The translations under genes were made by a program, and so were the position numbers. From Sceloporus undulatus (lineage: Eukaryota > Chordata > Lepidosauria > Squamata > Phrynosomatidae), in the NCBI RefSeq assembly GCF_019175285.1, contig NC_056529.1, forward strand, positions 1,130,397 to 1,194,396: DNA of 64,000 nt, written 5' to 3'. A model generated the notes under the pieces. That model searched no databases, had not been told where the DNA came from, and saw nothing but the letters and a program-made list of their open reading frames with translations. Position 1 is the first letter of the stretch. Each line of letters begins with the position of its first letter. Of this stretch, positions 1 to 21,110 are shown piece by piece.

Positions 1-997
1 ATAGTTTATATATATAGTATATATATATGTATATGTATTATATATTATATATATTATAAACTCTCTCTCTATAGATAGATAGTTTTATGTCTTTAAAATG
101 TGTCTTCTTCTTTTAATAACTATCTTTTCATTAACGTTGTAGTAACTTAATTCCTTTTTAATGCACTTCCCCCAGTGTTTTTAATTATACTGCCCCTTCA
201 ATGCTGGGAAGCCTCTCTGAGTCCCAGTTCCTGGAAAAGAGCAGCCTACAAATGAATGCCCCACTTGCTTTCCGTGGGGTTTCTGGGGCTCTGCCAATGC
301 CATCTTCTGGAAGGGTTTCTTCCTGATGTTCTGCCAGCTGCCTCTGCGGCTTCTTTGGCATCTTCAGAGAATAACTGCCATGGAAGCGTTCTTATAATAG
401 CAATAGCAGTAATAATGTTTCTGTTTTTATTTATTTATCATGGTATGTAATCATAACCTGCATCTGTTTCCCTGACCAGATTTCCTCAGCGCTTCCTGAG
501 GCTGAGTGACTGTGGCTTCTCCCAAGGAGGCACCCAAAGAGGATCTGAACCCTGGTCTCTCAGGCTCCTCCTCTCCAGCCGTCAGACCACTTGCCAAGAC
601 TGAGCCCTTGCCCCTTGTCCTCCCCAACAGAAAAGTCCTACACCGAGAACCATTCACTTTTAACGTTGGGGTTTTAATAGAACTGCACATTTAAAACAAT
701 GCAAAAAGTTTTTTTTATCAGCTCAAAGGCACAAGCCCTCAAGGAAGAGGCACAAGGCACAAGCTCCCATTGACTCCAGAGGCAATGCTCTCAGTCACTT
801 CCTCAGCTATCAGCTCTTCAGTTTGCAGTGCTCTGAAGCAGCAGCAGCAGAAGAAGAAGCTTTCTGGCGCTTGCGGAGTGGATGTATCCCAGAATGCCCT
901 GTCTCTCAAGGAAATGGATCCAGTTGGGGGCAACAAGCCCTCCTTCTCGGTGCAGGAAATCCTGCCGGAGGACCTCTTTCCCACCAGAGGATGTCCC
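1..997. other. PALB2 3' flank / 3' UTR with AT-rich and SINE-derived sequence
   Basis: The first 85 bases are AT-dinucleotide sequence running into a short GATA-type repeat. On the minus strand, the sequence after the PALB2 stop codon at 998 is its 3' UTR. A candidate poly(A) signal (AATAAA, seen as TTTATT on plus) lies at 426-431 and would give a UTR of about 570 bases. Bases about 475-600 resemble the body of a tRNA-derived SINE in minus orientation. NDUFAB1, the human neighbour on this side, is not recognisable before the window ends. Confidence 0.5.
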
Positions 998-1302
998 TCA
1001 GGGAGAGCGCAGGTGAGGTGTGTAGCTGTAGATGTAAACGCTGCCGTCGTTTTGCCCAGCAAGCAAACAGGTGTCCGTGACTGACCACCTGACCAGAGAC
1101 CACTTCCCTTCAGAGTTGGGGGGCAGCACAGCCGTGCACCTCCCCAAAAATAAATCCCACACGGCAATGGTTCCAGACGTCATCACGGCCGCTGCAGAAG
1201 CATCCCTCACCTCGCCTTCCAGGTACCTAGGGCCAAAATTAAAGCATGGTTGCCATCATCACCATCTAGAATGGAGTGCGGAAAGTGAAGCTTGCAGCTG
1301 AA

Positions 1303-1345
<43 letters not shown>

Positions 1346-4300
1346 TGTATACTCCATCTCTCCAATGACATTGAGGCGGCTTACAACAATATTAAAAAGC
1401 ATTAAAATACACTAAAATACAATTCCCCATAATCTCTTAGATTGCAAGCCTGAGGGCAGGGAGCCGTGTAATTAAAAAATAATCATTGTAAGCCACTCTG
1501 ATAGCCTTTAGGGCTGAAGGACGGAGTATAAATACCATAAATAAATGAAATAAATAAAAAACAATATATGACTGACAGCTGCACTACGGCAGCCCTCTAA
1601 GCCTGCAGGGACACTCCTAAATTCTCCAGGCTCCCAATGCCCAGACTTGCCTTCCTTCGCTGCCCAGTGGAAGGGACAACGACGTCACCGTTGCACTCCT
1701 GGCTGTCTTGGGGTTGATGGCGACGACCTGGAAGGCAGGGATCCCACAGGCCTTGCTCTCCTTGGCATGCGGATGGCTCAGGACCACAAACAGGAGGCCC
1801 TGTTGCCAAGGAAGAAAATCCACACAAAAAGGTCACTGCTATGACTGAGGAAATGAACCGCAGCTGAGAAGGAGGCTAGAGGGGCAGCAAGAGCCCAGTT
1901 CTATAGAGCCAGCTCTCCTATCCTGTGTCCATCCTACTTCGGAAGACGTACCAAGTCAGCATAGGCTCTGTGGCAGACAGAGGCAGGGTAGGAGCAGCCC
2001 ACAGACATCTTCCTCAGCAGCTGCCCAGATGCCAAGTTCCTGCAAAGGGAGAAACACACGCTATTGTTTCCATTGTCACTGGGCAAGAAAACGCTGGAGC
2101 AGCAGAGTTACTGAAGGCATCCTGGAAACAGAAATCCCTGCCTCTAAGATGCAGACCCCCCTCAAGGCAGCAGGGAGAAGCTACAGGGAATAACAGGACC
2201 TTATTTACTGTATATACTCATATATAAGTCTAGAAATTTTATCCAAATAATTCACCCCCCAAAACTGGGTTGACTTATTCATGGGTCAACACAAGTGCTG
2301 TACCTTAATTTTCTAAGCTCTTTGGCATCCTTTTCCTTTGCTTCATCCTTTGTTACATGCCTCTATATTTTACCCTCGACTTACCCACTGCTAATATCAA
2401 AATCGTTAATGTTGGTCCCAAATCTGTCTTCCGCTAATAGAAGCATGCTACTGAATTACTTAATTTCAGACAATCTTACCAGACGACAAGGCAGTTCGTG
2501 GCTGTCATGCCAACCAAAGCCTCCTGCATCCCTTCCACATCTGCAAAAGCCAATATGGTCTCTTCAGGAGGCATCAAAGTCTGTCTCTCGTTGCTCCTGC
2601 AAAAAGCCCATCACAAGTGTCAACAGGAGTCTCAGACACTTTGCTTTCCTGAGGCTGAGAGAGTGTGACTTGCCCAAGGTTACCCAGAGGATTTCTAGGG
2701 CTGAACCCTGGACTCCCAGAATCCTCAACCATTTTCTCAGCCACCTTGCAAGGTACTCCTTTCCACAGGAGCTCATGGTATAAAACAGTCTCACTTCTCA
2801 CCTTCCCAGCTCTGAGAAGGAGGCGACTTCCACCTCTTGGTCTCTGAGGGAGCCGCAGCTGGTGACTAGCCTCCTCTTCCTCAGGCCAAGAACAGCTTTT
2901 ATCTTTCCTGCTTTGACTGACGATTGTGTAACAGAGTCGCCCTCAGAAGAATGAAACAAAAACCTAGCAGAAGAAAAGAAGTTAGCGGGTCTCTTGCTCT
3001 GAGCCCAGGAGTGACTACAGTACTTGGAAGGAGAACATTTGCTTGAGGTAGACACAGGTACAGCTGTGGCCTGAACACACCAGTAAAAATGCCACTCCAT
3101 TTGATAACTCACCGTATCTCCACAATCTCCAGGGATCCTAAAGCCACACACACTAGGCTGCGGACCCCTGGCAGGGGAATGATTTGAATGACTAGAACCT
3201 GGAGAAACAGAACAGCAGAATTAGAACTCAGTGGCAATTCCTCTTCCTCCCCCATGTTCCCCTAGTCTCTAATCTGAAAACAGTCTGCATAAAACAGGGT
3301 TGGGAATCTGGGATGTTCAAGAGGTTGCTGGAGTGCAGTGACAGGGTGCCATGATTCCCATCCCTGGCAGAAAGGAGTTGGGGAAGGACTTCCTTTGCAC
3401 AGAGGGACTCTATAAATTCTCCATTGAAAATAGTTAACATTATATTATATAATTAAATTCCTCTAGGATATAATTAGTGGTACGTTATTTTCAGGCTGAA
3501 AAAGAACTGAACTGATCACCCCTGAGTAAAGATGGAGAGGCACATCCAGGCAGCATTGGGACAAAGGCCAGCACATACACAAGATGCTCCAAAGTGGGTC
3601 AGGCACATACTTTGCCTTCAAGTTTGGGGTGGGAGATCAGACACACTTCCAGTCTTCATCACCACTCTTAAGCAGAAATTACTGCGAAAGGGTCAAGGCC
3701 CATAAGTCCATTCCCAGAGTCCCTGCAGCCTTCTTCCTTTCCTTTGCCATTGCTTCTATTTAGACACACAATCACTACCCATTTCAGCCACATCAGAGAG
3801 GGTGCCTTCTACCTTGTTGAAGTGCCAGGTGTGCATGACTGCCCAGTGACCGTCATCCATCTGCCTCCAGAGGGAAACGGATGTCTCGCTGGCTGTCAAA
3901 ACACACAGAGCGGTGAAGTCTGCCGCTTCCCACCAGACGGTGCCCACATCCACGAAGGAGGAACCAGAGCAGCTCTATTGAAAACAAGCACCAGAAGTGG
4001 GGGAGGAAAGGAGTGGGATTAATTCCGTCCCCTGCAAACCCACCTGACCTGCAGAGAACTCTTGCCATGTTGGACTGTCGGGAGTCAGCCAAAGACATGG
4101 ACACTAGGTGATGGCCCATTTTTTTGCTGCTGGTCTGGGGAGGGGGTTGAAAGAGTGCATGTATGCTAAATTGTGTCCCACAGAGTCATTTTCATCCAAA
4201 AGTGGCATTTTGGATAGAAAAAGAGATTGAGCTTGCATGCAGTTCACAGGTAGCAGAGTTCTCAGCCTTATGAACCATGAGATCTCAGCCTAATCATCCA

Positions 4301-4394
4301 TCCATTCTCCCTTTCCTGTCACTTAACCATCTATTATCCCCTCTTTTGTAAGCCGCCCGAATTCCCAGTGATTGGGTGGCATATAAATAAATCC

Positions 4395-4442
<48 letters not shown>

Positions 4443-7400
4443 TTTATTCACCTCTTACCTTGAGTTTTGAAGTCATTTGCAATTTGCCTTCTCCCAGGAT
4501 GCCTTCCAGTGATGGTTCCACCAGGCACTCCACCTCCCCTTCGTTCTGTGATGGAAAATCAACAGAGATTAAGGTGCTTGACAGGTATTGGAACAGAGAC
4601 AAAGGCCTTTCCATAGCCCTCCACATTTCTGAAGGAAGCATCAACAGGTGGAGCTCCCTTCCATTTCACCTGTTTGGGGGATTCACTGGAACCCCGCAGA
4701 GACTCTCCAGCCAGTCTTTCCTCAAGGCTCTCTAGTTCCTCTTCAGCTGGCCAACTGGCTCTGCACTGACTCTGCAGCCGCTGTCTCCTCATGCCACTTC
4801 TTGGGAAGGAGGGAGAAGCCTCTGCCAAGGTCCCAGGTTCACCTCCATCACCAGCTGTTGCTTGCCAAGAGGAAGCACAAAACACATCTGGAGAGACTTG
4901 GCTAGCAGGCAAAGCCGGGGAAGCTGGAGTGGTCCCCACCATGGGGAAAGCTGGGGTGGGCAGTGGGGACTGCAGTGGGCAGCTCACACCATCTGGGGCT
5001 GGCGAGAAGAGCAGTTCATTTGAGGAAAGATCTGTCTGGTGCAAGTGGCGAGGAAGCTGTGAGGCAGCTAAAGTCTCTTGTGCAGCAGATGTGCCAGCAT
5101 CTCTGAAGCTCTCCCCTGGTGCTGATTCTTCAGGACCAGCCTCGCTGGCAAGTGGTTGGCCCTCAGCAGTCAAACTCTCTGGCTCTTTCACAACACAAGT
5201 CTTGAGTTTTTCTGATTTCAGGAGACCAAATTCATCTTCAGGTAAGCAGAATTCTTGGAGGTCTGGGTTAGAAGGCGGCAGCCACTGGAGAGGGGATGCT
5301 TCACCTCTCTGGCTGTGACAGGGAAGACTTCCAGTCTGTTGAGAGGGGTTATTCTCCCAAAGAAGCCTCTCACAGTCTTCTTCCAGGTCCTTCTCAAAGC
5401 CAGAAGCAGGATCAGCTTCTGGGAGAACGGGAGAACTAAGGATTGTTTCTAACTCAGCCTCATGGTTTCTGCCCTTTCCTGGTCCCTTCCTGCCTCTCCG
5501 TCTGCCACCAGCCACCACAGGAGTCTCCGTGGCCTTGCCTCTGCCTGGGCCAACTTCTTCCCTTCCTTGAGACTTACTGGAGGTGAAAGAACCATCTGCT
5601 ACCTCTGAGTTCTCCAATGGATCTTGCAAGGAGGTGGACAAGGTCCAGGAATGAGACCTCTCTCTTGGTCTCCTCTTTCTCCTGATCTGCAGGCGCCCCT
5701 CACTCTGAACCAGGCCTCTATTGGAAGCAGCACTCTCACAAGAGGACTGGAAGGAAGGAGAAGCAGCAGGAGCTGAGAAAGGAACAGCCTTCGGTGGGCC
5801 AGCACTTCCTACTGGCTCTTGGGAGGACAAAACCAGCTCTGTGTTCCTCTCCTTCCATGCAACTTTCTGCCCTTTCTTACTTCTCCCCAGATGGCTCTGA
5901 ATGACGGCCTCCAAGTTGATCTCGCTCTGGCGGCTGGACATTCGCCGAGTGGTCCTCACATAATACTCCACAGGGAAGAGGAGACCCTCAACCACCGTAC
6001 AAGAGCTCAGCACCTTCTGAGCAGGTGCAGCAGGAGGAAGCGGCTCTTCCAGGAGGGAAGAGTCAGGTTCAAGCGGTTTTCTTAAACCATTTGCCCTCGA
6101 TTTGCTGGAAGGAGGATCTCCACTGCAGAAGCCTGAGGCCGGAGACTCCTTGCCTGGGCTTCCTTCTTCATACATGCCACCCTCAGGCACACCAAGGGGG
6201 GTGCCATGTCCTTCCAAATCCTGGCTGCTCACTGCAAACCTCCTGAGATCTGAGTTTTCCTCTCCTGACTGTGCTTGATTCTCTTCCATCAGGGCAGCCT
6301 CCTTCCTGCCGCTTTGTAGGTCTTTTTGTGATGGGGTGTTCTCTCTGGCTGAGTTTTCAAAGCTAACAGATGGCTTCTGATGGCAGGGAGGACTAAGGGA
6401 GGGCACCTGGCTCTCACAGGACAGAGGGTAAGGAAATGGAAAGGAATCTCTAGTCTTTGCGGAAGCTTCCTGTGGACATTCTGGACGTAGCACCAAAGGA
6501 ATCGATTCACAGCTGCTTCCATCTGTTGTGGCCACTGACAACTCTGGCATGGCCTCCCGAATGCTGCTGATTCTCCTCTTAAAGACTGGTGACTGAGAAC
6601 CACCACTGCTGGCACCTGCCCCCTGTTCTGGTTGGCAACCAACATCTCCGCAAAGTGCCTCACTGGCAGATTCTGCTCTCTTTTCCAAAGGCAAGGTTGC
6701 CCTCCGTTGTGCTCTGGTTCTGCTTTTTGAGAGATGGGCCCATTTTTCCACTGGACCAAAGAGAACTTTTCTACAGTCCCGACCGGTACGTTTGGAAACA
6801 GGAGTTGAGAGCAAGCAAACATCTTCTTGGTTGAAAACCTCGGGTTCAGGCTTGAAGGTGATGGATGGTGTCTTTCCAGGGCTCCTTGTCGGACAGGTAC
6901 TGATAGGGACCTCCTCGGAGGCTACCAGTGCTGTCTGGCCAATGACAGATCCTGCAAAGGGAAATACAGAAGAGTGTCATCACAGATAATAGGAGACAGA
7001 CAACCACAGAACTGTGGATAAGGACAGTATGTCAAAGCCCACACCTCTGTCTTCAGATAGTTACCTTCACGGTCCTTCTCATTCTCCTCCTGTATAAGCA
7101 AAAGATTTTGCTCTGCCACTGTTCTCTTGACGTAGGTTTTTACCCTCTCAGCTCTTTCAGCGCGCTGTGAAGCAAAAACAGGGTTGGGGACAGAAGCAGC
7201 AATTCAGAGTTAAGAGGGGGGTTTTAGACCCTATTTTGCCTCACCTTGTGCATGAGGCCTAAGTGCCTAGAAAGCACCGCCGACTTCCTAACGGAGAAGT
7301 TAAGAGACATTGCTCTCACTCACCTGCAACCTGTGAAAGGTCCTTCTGTACTCTCTTTTCAAAAAGGCCAGCTTTTCCTTCAGCTAAAAAATGGAGAGAT

Positions 7401-8530
7401 CGCAAGACAGTCATCACAACCCACTTCACAAACGATACCCAAATCTAGAGAGAGCAACTGTGGCTGCGTCTGCACTTGGGGCACAATGCCATTTGACGCT
7501 GCATTAACTACCAAGCTCAATGCTACGCGATCCTGGGATTTGCACTTCGTTGTGCCACTGCGACTCATTGGCTGAGATGGCTAAATATCTCCCAAAACGA
7601 CAAGTCCCAGAACTCCTTATCATTGAGCCGTGGCAGTTGAAGTGGTGTCAAACTGTTTTCTATTCCCGCAGTGCACCCCAAAGGGAAGCGGCCAAAACAC
7701 GGGGCTTGGGGTAACTTCCGGAAGCTCATTTGCAGCACTGTGAACCTTAGTTATCTCAGTCTGGTCTATCATCCCAAGGCCTTTCACAGCTGCACTGCTT
7801 CCGATTTTGAGTCGGTGAGTCCTAATGTAGGCTTGAGTCCATTGACTTGGGCTTAAGCCATGCCAATGGCCTGACTTGGACCGGACTTGGCCAAGATGAC
7901 CCACTGACCCGACTTTGAAGGGAAGGGCAAAGGCATTGGCCATGGGCTTGAGGCGGAAGGGCCCATGGTCCCAAACACACTGCGGAAGCGATCCCTCTTG
8001 AGACCCCTTCCGACTGCCCTGGCTCAATGCTAGCGAATTCTGGGAACTGCAGTCCTGTGGCGCCACAATGAACTACATATCCCAGGATTCCCTAGCACTG
8101 AGCCAGGGCAGTGAAGGCGGTCTCAAACTGGTTCATTATTTCTGCAGTGCGTTTGGGACCCTTCTAGGGCTTTTGAGAAGGCTCTTCCGAAGTGTGGGAG
8201 GGACAAGAGGCCAAGGAGGCCCAGTGCTTGGAAGCCCCACATTGGCTCCTAGACTTGAGGCTGGAGCTTGGAGTGAGAGCCTCGAGGCCTGGGGATGATG
8301 GGTATGCTGCTTCTGGGCCTGGAGGCTCCACTTGGGGGATTCAGGCTGGCCCAATAATGGGCCTTATCTCTCCCAGGCTTCCTCATCATTGGAATGACAA
8401 GTCCCCTTTGGGGCAAACTGCAGCTCCCAGCATCCCCAGCCAAGCAGAGGATGATGGGGGTTCCTAGCGCCTGACCCACCTGGGCCTTCTCTTCCGGGTC
8501 CAGAGGGGCTTTTCCCCGCGGAGCCTCCAT
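998..8530 (-). CDS. PALB2: PALB2, partner and localizer of BRCA2 (12 coding exons)
   Basis: PALB2 is a nuclear scaffold that links BRCA1 to BRCA2/RAD51 in homologous recombination. Coding exons, 5' to 3' on minus: 8480-8530, 7324-7383, 7065-7164, 4625-6951, 4459-4545, 3813-3974, 3113-3198, 2802-2963, 2480-2596, 1952-2039, 1651-1799, 998-1226. They join in phase to 1205 residues (human 1186). Residues about 18-45 are the BRCA1-binding coiled coil ([12 protein letters not shown]). The chromatin-association motif ([15 protein letters not shown]) is near residue 390. The C-terminal WD40 domain starts near residue 876 and ends with [11 protein letters not shown] and [13 protein letters not shown]. 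Nine exon lengths (60, 162, 86, 162, 117, 88, 149 among them) equal the human ones as I remember them. Two oddities: human exons 4 and 5 appear as one open exon, and the 1651-1799 exon seems to end at a GC donor. The donor at 4625 is the least certain join. The start codon matches the human N-terminus. Confidence 0.95.
1299..1345. repeat. (AAT)n microsatellite
   Basis: About 15 copies of AAT in the PALB2 intron next to the last coding exon. The following 200 bases (AGCCACTCTGATAGCC, GGGCTGAAGGACGGAG, then ATAAATAAATG) look like the 3' tail of a LINE, so this is probably microsatellite growth around retroelement tails. Confidence 0.85.
2640..2736 (-). repeat. tRNA-derived SINE fragment
   Basis: This lies in the PALB2 intron between exons 2480-2596 and 2802-2963. 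It carries the reverse complement of the SINE body (CTGAGGCTGAGAGAGTG, then TTGCCCAAGGTTACCC, then a degraded GAACCCTGG box-B region). The same body recurs at least seven times in the window. Confidence 0.6.
4393..4441. repeat. (ATT)n microsatellite after a LINE-like tail
   Basis: About 15 copies of ATT follow AAGCCGCCCGAATTCCCAG and ATATAAATAAAT, the same type of LINE 3' tail seen at 1490, 30400, 42660 and 55300. It lies 17 bases from the donor end of PALB2 exon 4459-4545. Confidence 0.85.
7464..7680. mobile_element. Inverted-repeat MITE-like element in PALB2 intron 1
   Basis: One arm reads GCACAATGCCATTTGACGCT and ATCCTGGGATTTGCA. The other reads GACAAGTCCCAGAACTCC and TGAAGTGGTGTCAAACTG, its approximate reverse complement. 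This is a diverged member of the family with ends like CTGCATCCACACTGCAGAAATAA. A second diverged copy occupies about 7940-8160 of the same intron. The exact ends are eroded. Confidence 0.5.
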
Positions 8531-8787
8531 TTCCCAGCGCCTCCCGCTAAAACCACGCCCCCGGCGACGCCCCGCCCCTTAGCCACTGCGCACGCGTGCC
8601 GCTGGACCGGCCGGCCAAAGAGACGCCGTCACCATGGAAACGGGCGGGAAGGAGCGGCCTTTTCTCCCCTCAAGCGGAAGTAGGTCTCGGCTGTCACCGG
8701 AAGTGGGCTCCTGGGTTGCCCCGATTGGCCGCTGCGGCGGAGAAGGCGGTTCCAAGGGAGAAGCCTGGTTCCTGGGCCGCTCCGACG
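8531..8787. promoter_or_regulatory. Bidirectional CpG-rich promoter of PALB2 and DCTN5
   Basis: These 257 bases separate the two divergent start codons and are GC- and CpG-rich with no TATA box. Visible motifs: an NRF1-like TGCGCACGCGTG at 8587-8598, an RFX X-box-like GTCACCATGGAAAC at 8628-8641, ETS/GABP-type sites GCGGAAGTAG at 8674 and ACCGGAAGTG at 8696-8705, and an inverted CCAAT (ATTGG) at about 8724. The human pair is also head to head. Motif function is inferred from consensus only. Confidence 0.75.
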
Positions 8788-11281
<2,494 letters not shown>

Positions 11282-12450
11282 CACTCTGCATCCCATGGGC
11301 CTCGAAAGAGCATTAAGGACCCCCCTGTCTCTGGCATGGCTGCGCCACTGAGCTCTGTCAGCTCCTAGGAGTTCTGCTGTCAGCCAATCAAAGACTTGAG
11401 AGGAAGGCTCTGCCAGATGCATGGTCCATCCCCCTCCCCAACCCACATTGTGGTGCCCAATCTCCCCCTTCCCCTTGTGCTGCTGAATGGCGTAGGCCTA
11501 CCATTGACCAGCTGGGACCAACGCATGCAAAAACTGGGTGGCAGAGCAGCCTGTGTTCCAGGCAAAGGGCCGCAGCAGTTCCTCTGTGTCCCCCCTCCCA
11601 ACCCATGTTCCTTGGCCTAATTTTGTCCTCTGCAGCAGAGGTGGGGGTCCTGCAGCCCTGCTGCTGATGTTGGATTGTAGCTCCCAGCTTCCTTCACTGC
11701 TTGGCTGGGGGGCTGCTGGGCAATGCAGTCCTGCCCCTGCTGTAGAGGGTGAAATCAAGTCCCCGCTCTCTGCTGGCCTGGAAGTTGTGCTTTGGGCTGA
11801 GCCTCTTTCCCTTGTTGGCAGCAGCTATGCCACTCTTTCATGGGGTGAGGGGAAGAGGCACAGCGCCGGGTGACCTGTGGAGGGCTTAACGCCTGCCACC
11901 AAACCTCCTTGTCCTCACCTTTTCCAAATGCCAGGCTCCAGCCAAGGGTTCTGTTGGGCTGCAGGGGTTCATGCGGATATATGCCTGCCGTTTCCTGTGT
12001 TTCATGGCACATGCAGCTCTGCCACACATTAACCAGCTGCGGGCTCTCCAAACCCAGAAGCATCTGATAGTAACTGCCACTAACTGCACAGCCTCCGTCT
12101 GGTCTTTTTGCGTTTTCCTGTACACAAATTAAAGTCCTCCAAAAGTGTGTCAAGTACTTTGGAAGTGATTACTTGCCTCTGCCAAGAAATGGGACAGATC
12201 TGGGTTAGATAGAGCCAGCGCGGCATAGCGGCGTCAGTGCTGTACAATGGGAGCATGCACACACAAGCACCCATATACACACACCCTTTTGGTCTGTGAG
12301 CTGCCTGTGAAAACAGGCCAGTTGTGTTGCAGTGCACAAGCAGCACAGATTGCCTTTTGCCCCTTGAGGAATAGGCGTGGCTCCTATTTGCTGCCAACTG
12401 AATTATTAAAGAGAAAAAGAAGTATAAAATAAACCAAGTTTATTATTTGG
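11282..12450 (+). other. DCTN5: DCTN5 3' UTR and downstream flank
   Basis: No coding exon is evident. Candidate poly(A) signals are ATTAAA at 12128-12133 and AATAAA at 12428-12433, giving 3' UTRs of about 0.85 or 1.15 kb. The stretch has no strong repeat apart from hairpin-like AGCTCCCAGC and GGGCTGCTGGGCAATG near 11680-11730. Confidence 0.45.
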
Positions 12451-12813
12451 CAAGACACAGCTATTACAGCTTGAGACCAGGGTTCAAATCCCCACTGGGT
12501 TGGAGGTGCCTCATGGGGGGACTGTGGGGGATGCCGAACACAGCAGGTGCTGCCCTGATGCAGGGTGACCCCAGCGTTCCCCAAACACCTGCCTTTGGCC
12601 AGAAATGGGGTGTGATGTTCCCTTTGTCCCTTTGAAACCCCGGAGAAACGGTGTTCTGGGAGTGAGGCTCCTGGGATTTTAAAGAGAGTTAAACACCCCT
12701 TTTAAAAAGGGATGTTCTTGTAGCCTTCCTTCTTGCCCAATGCTCCTTTTGGCCCCTGCACATTGGGTGCATGCATCCGTTCCTCAGGGGTCACCGAGTG
12801 GCATTCTTCTCTA

Positions 12814-12972
12814 CAGGGACGTAGCCAGGATTTTAGGAGGGGGGGGGGGTCCAGACTAAGTGCCACCATTATAATGGGGCTTGGGCGCGGAGGCGCAGCA
12901 GCACGCACCATTCATTTTTCTAATGGAAGGGGGGATCCGGACCCCAGGAACCCCCCCTTGGCTACGTCCCTG
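12814..12972. mobile_element. Non-autonomous DNA transposon with CAGGGACGTAGCCA termini
   Basis: The left end CAGGGACGTAGCCAGG and the right end TTGGCTACGTCCCTG are inverted repeats 159 bp apart, enclosing a run of more than ten G. The flanks TTCTCTA (left) and TTCTCCA (right) are nearly the same, as expected for a decayed hAT-type target duplication. It lies between DCTN5 and PLK1. Confidence 0.7.
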
Positions 12973-13196
12973 TTCTCCATGGCCCTCTCTCCACTTCCAG
13001 GAGCCCAGGCTGCCATGGCTCCCTGCTGGGCAGCTGGCATTTCCAAGAGCGGGAGGAGGAGAGAGGGCTCTCTGCCAGGGACCAGTCGGGCAAGGAGGGC
13101 CTGAGTTCCAGGAGGCGCCTCCCAGAAGCAGAGCCTCCAAGTCCTGGGCCAGGGCTCTTAGCATTAAGCATCGTCCTGGGGGCGGTTTCCCCATTT

Positions 13197-13250
13197 TCTG
13201 GACTACAGCACCCAGAATCCCTGGCTGGGGGATGCTGGGTGCTGTAGTCC
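13197..13250. repeat. Short perfect-armed hairpin
   Basis: GGACTACAGCACCCAG at 13199 is mirrored by CTGGGTGCTGTAGTCC about 30 bases later, around GAATCCCTGGCTGGGGGATG. It is probably the core of a small inverted-repeat element. Confidence 0.6.
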
Positions 13251-13499
13251 CCAAAGCAGAAAGCTAAGTTGCTGATGAACATCATGATGGTGATGATGAT
13301 GGTGATGATTTCCTTCTCCCAAGAGAAGGGACTCAGGGCGGCTTGAGCGCGGAAACCTTGAGTCCCAGGTGACACTCTCTCGGCCTTGGAAGCGGAGGAG
13401 TCCCTGCCTTCCTGCCTCCTCCTCCTCCTCTCCCTGCCCCTCCCTCCCTTGCAGTCTCTCTCTGCCTGGCTGGCTGCCTCCCGTGATGCCCCGCGCGGG

Positions 13500-13672
13500 T
13501 GGGAAGTTTAAACGGCCCTGTGTCCAATAGGAGTCGCGCTCCGGAGGCTAACGCTCGCGGGGCCCCGTTTGAAAAAAGAAGGTGGAAGGGAGCAGGAGCG
13601 AAGCCGAAGCCGAAGCCTAGCCTTGGACTGAGAACGAAGGGAGGCTCCCCTTTCCTTCTTCTTTGGCGGAGG
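13500..13672 (+). promoter_or_regulatory. PLK1: PLK1 promoter and 5' UTR with CCAAT and CHR elements
   Basis: A CCAAT box at 13524-13528 is followed 40 bases later by a CHR element, TTTGAA, at 13568-13573, with a GC-rich CDE-like stretch just before it. There is no TATA box. Human PLK1 is a known CDE/CHR gene that peaks in G2/M, so the same cell-cycle control is inferred. The start codon follows 100 bases downstream. Confidence 0.6.
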
Positions 13673-20541
<6,869 letters not shown>

Positions 20542-21110
20542 CACAAACTGGCGGCAGAGCAGTGAAGGACTGCCTTCCGGTCCTCCATGACACCACTTCC
20601 GTTTCCATGGCAGCTGTCGCAGCCATGTCAAGTGGCTCCTGACCCGGGAAGGGTCTCCGTTGGGCCTGAGGTCTACCCAGCCAGGTCTGGAGCACGCACA
20701 CCTCCATGTTCCATTGTGCAAAACAGGATTTGTTTCCTCCTGCTTTTTGGCAGAGAAAAGAGGCCCTTCCCACCCACTCCCCTGCCTCCGCTTGCCACCC
20801 TTGGGATGCTGCAGATGAGTTTTTAGAGGCCGGGCTCTGGGTGGGACCTTGTGTAAATTATTTGTATGTGGTCTGGGTGAGCCCTTGCTCCTTGAGGGGA
20901 TGGGTTGTAATGCCTCCCCACCCCTATTTCTAAGGTCCTTGTACTTGGCGTTGGGCTTTCCTGTTTTGTTCTTCTGAGTCTTTTGAGCTACCAAACATTT
21001 TAACATTGAAACTAACTTTGCATCAAATTAAAATCTCCTTTTTTTCCTCCCCCCTCCCTTTTTTTGTTTTGTAATCTTACTCACTAGTGAATAAAGAGGA
21101 TTCTCTGGAA
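20542..21110 (+). other. PLK1: PLK1 3' UTR
   Basis: About 550 bases follow the stop, ending at a canonical AATAAA at 21090-21095. The GC-rich first half and the T-rich 3' end look like unique UTR sequence. Confidence 0.7.
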
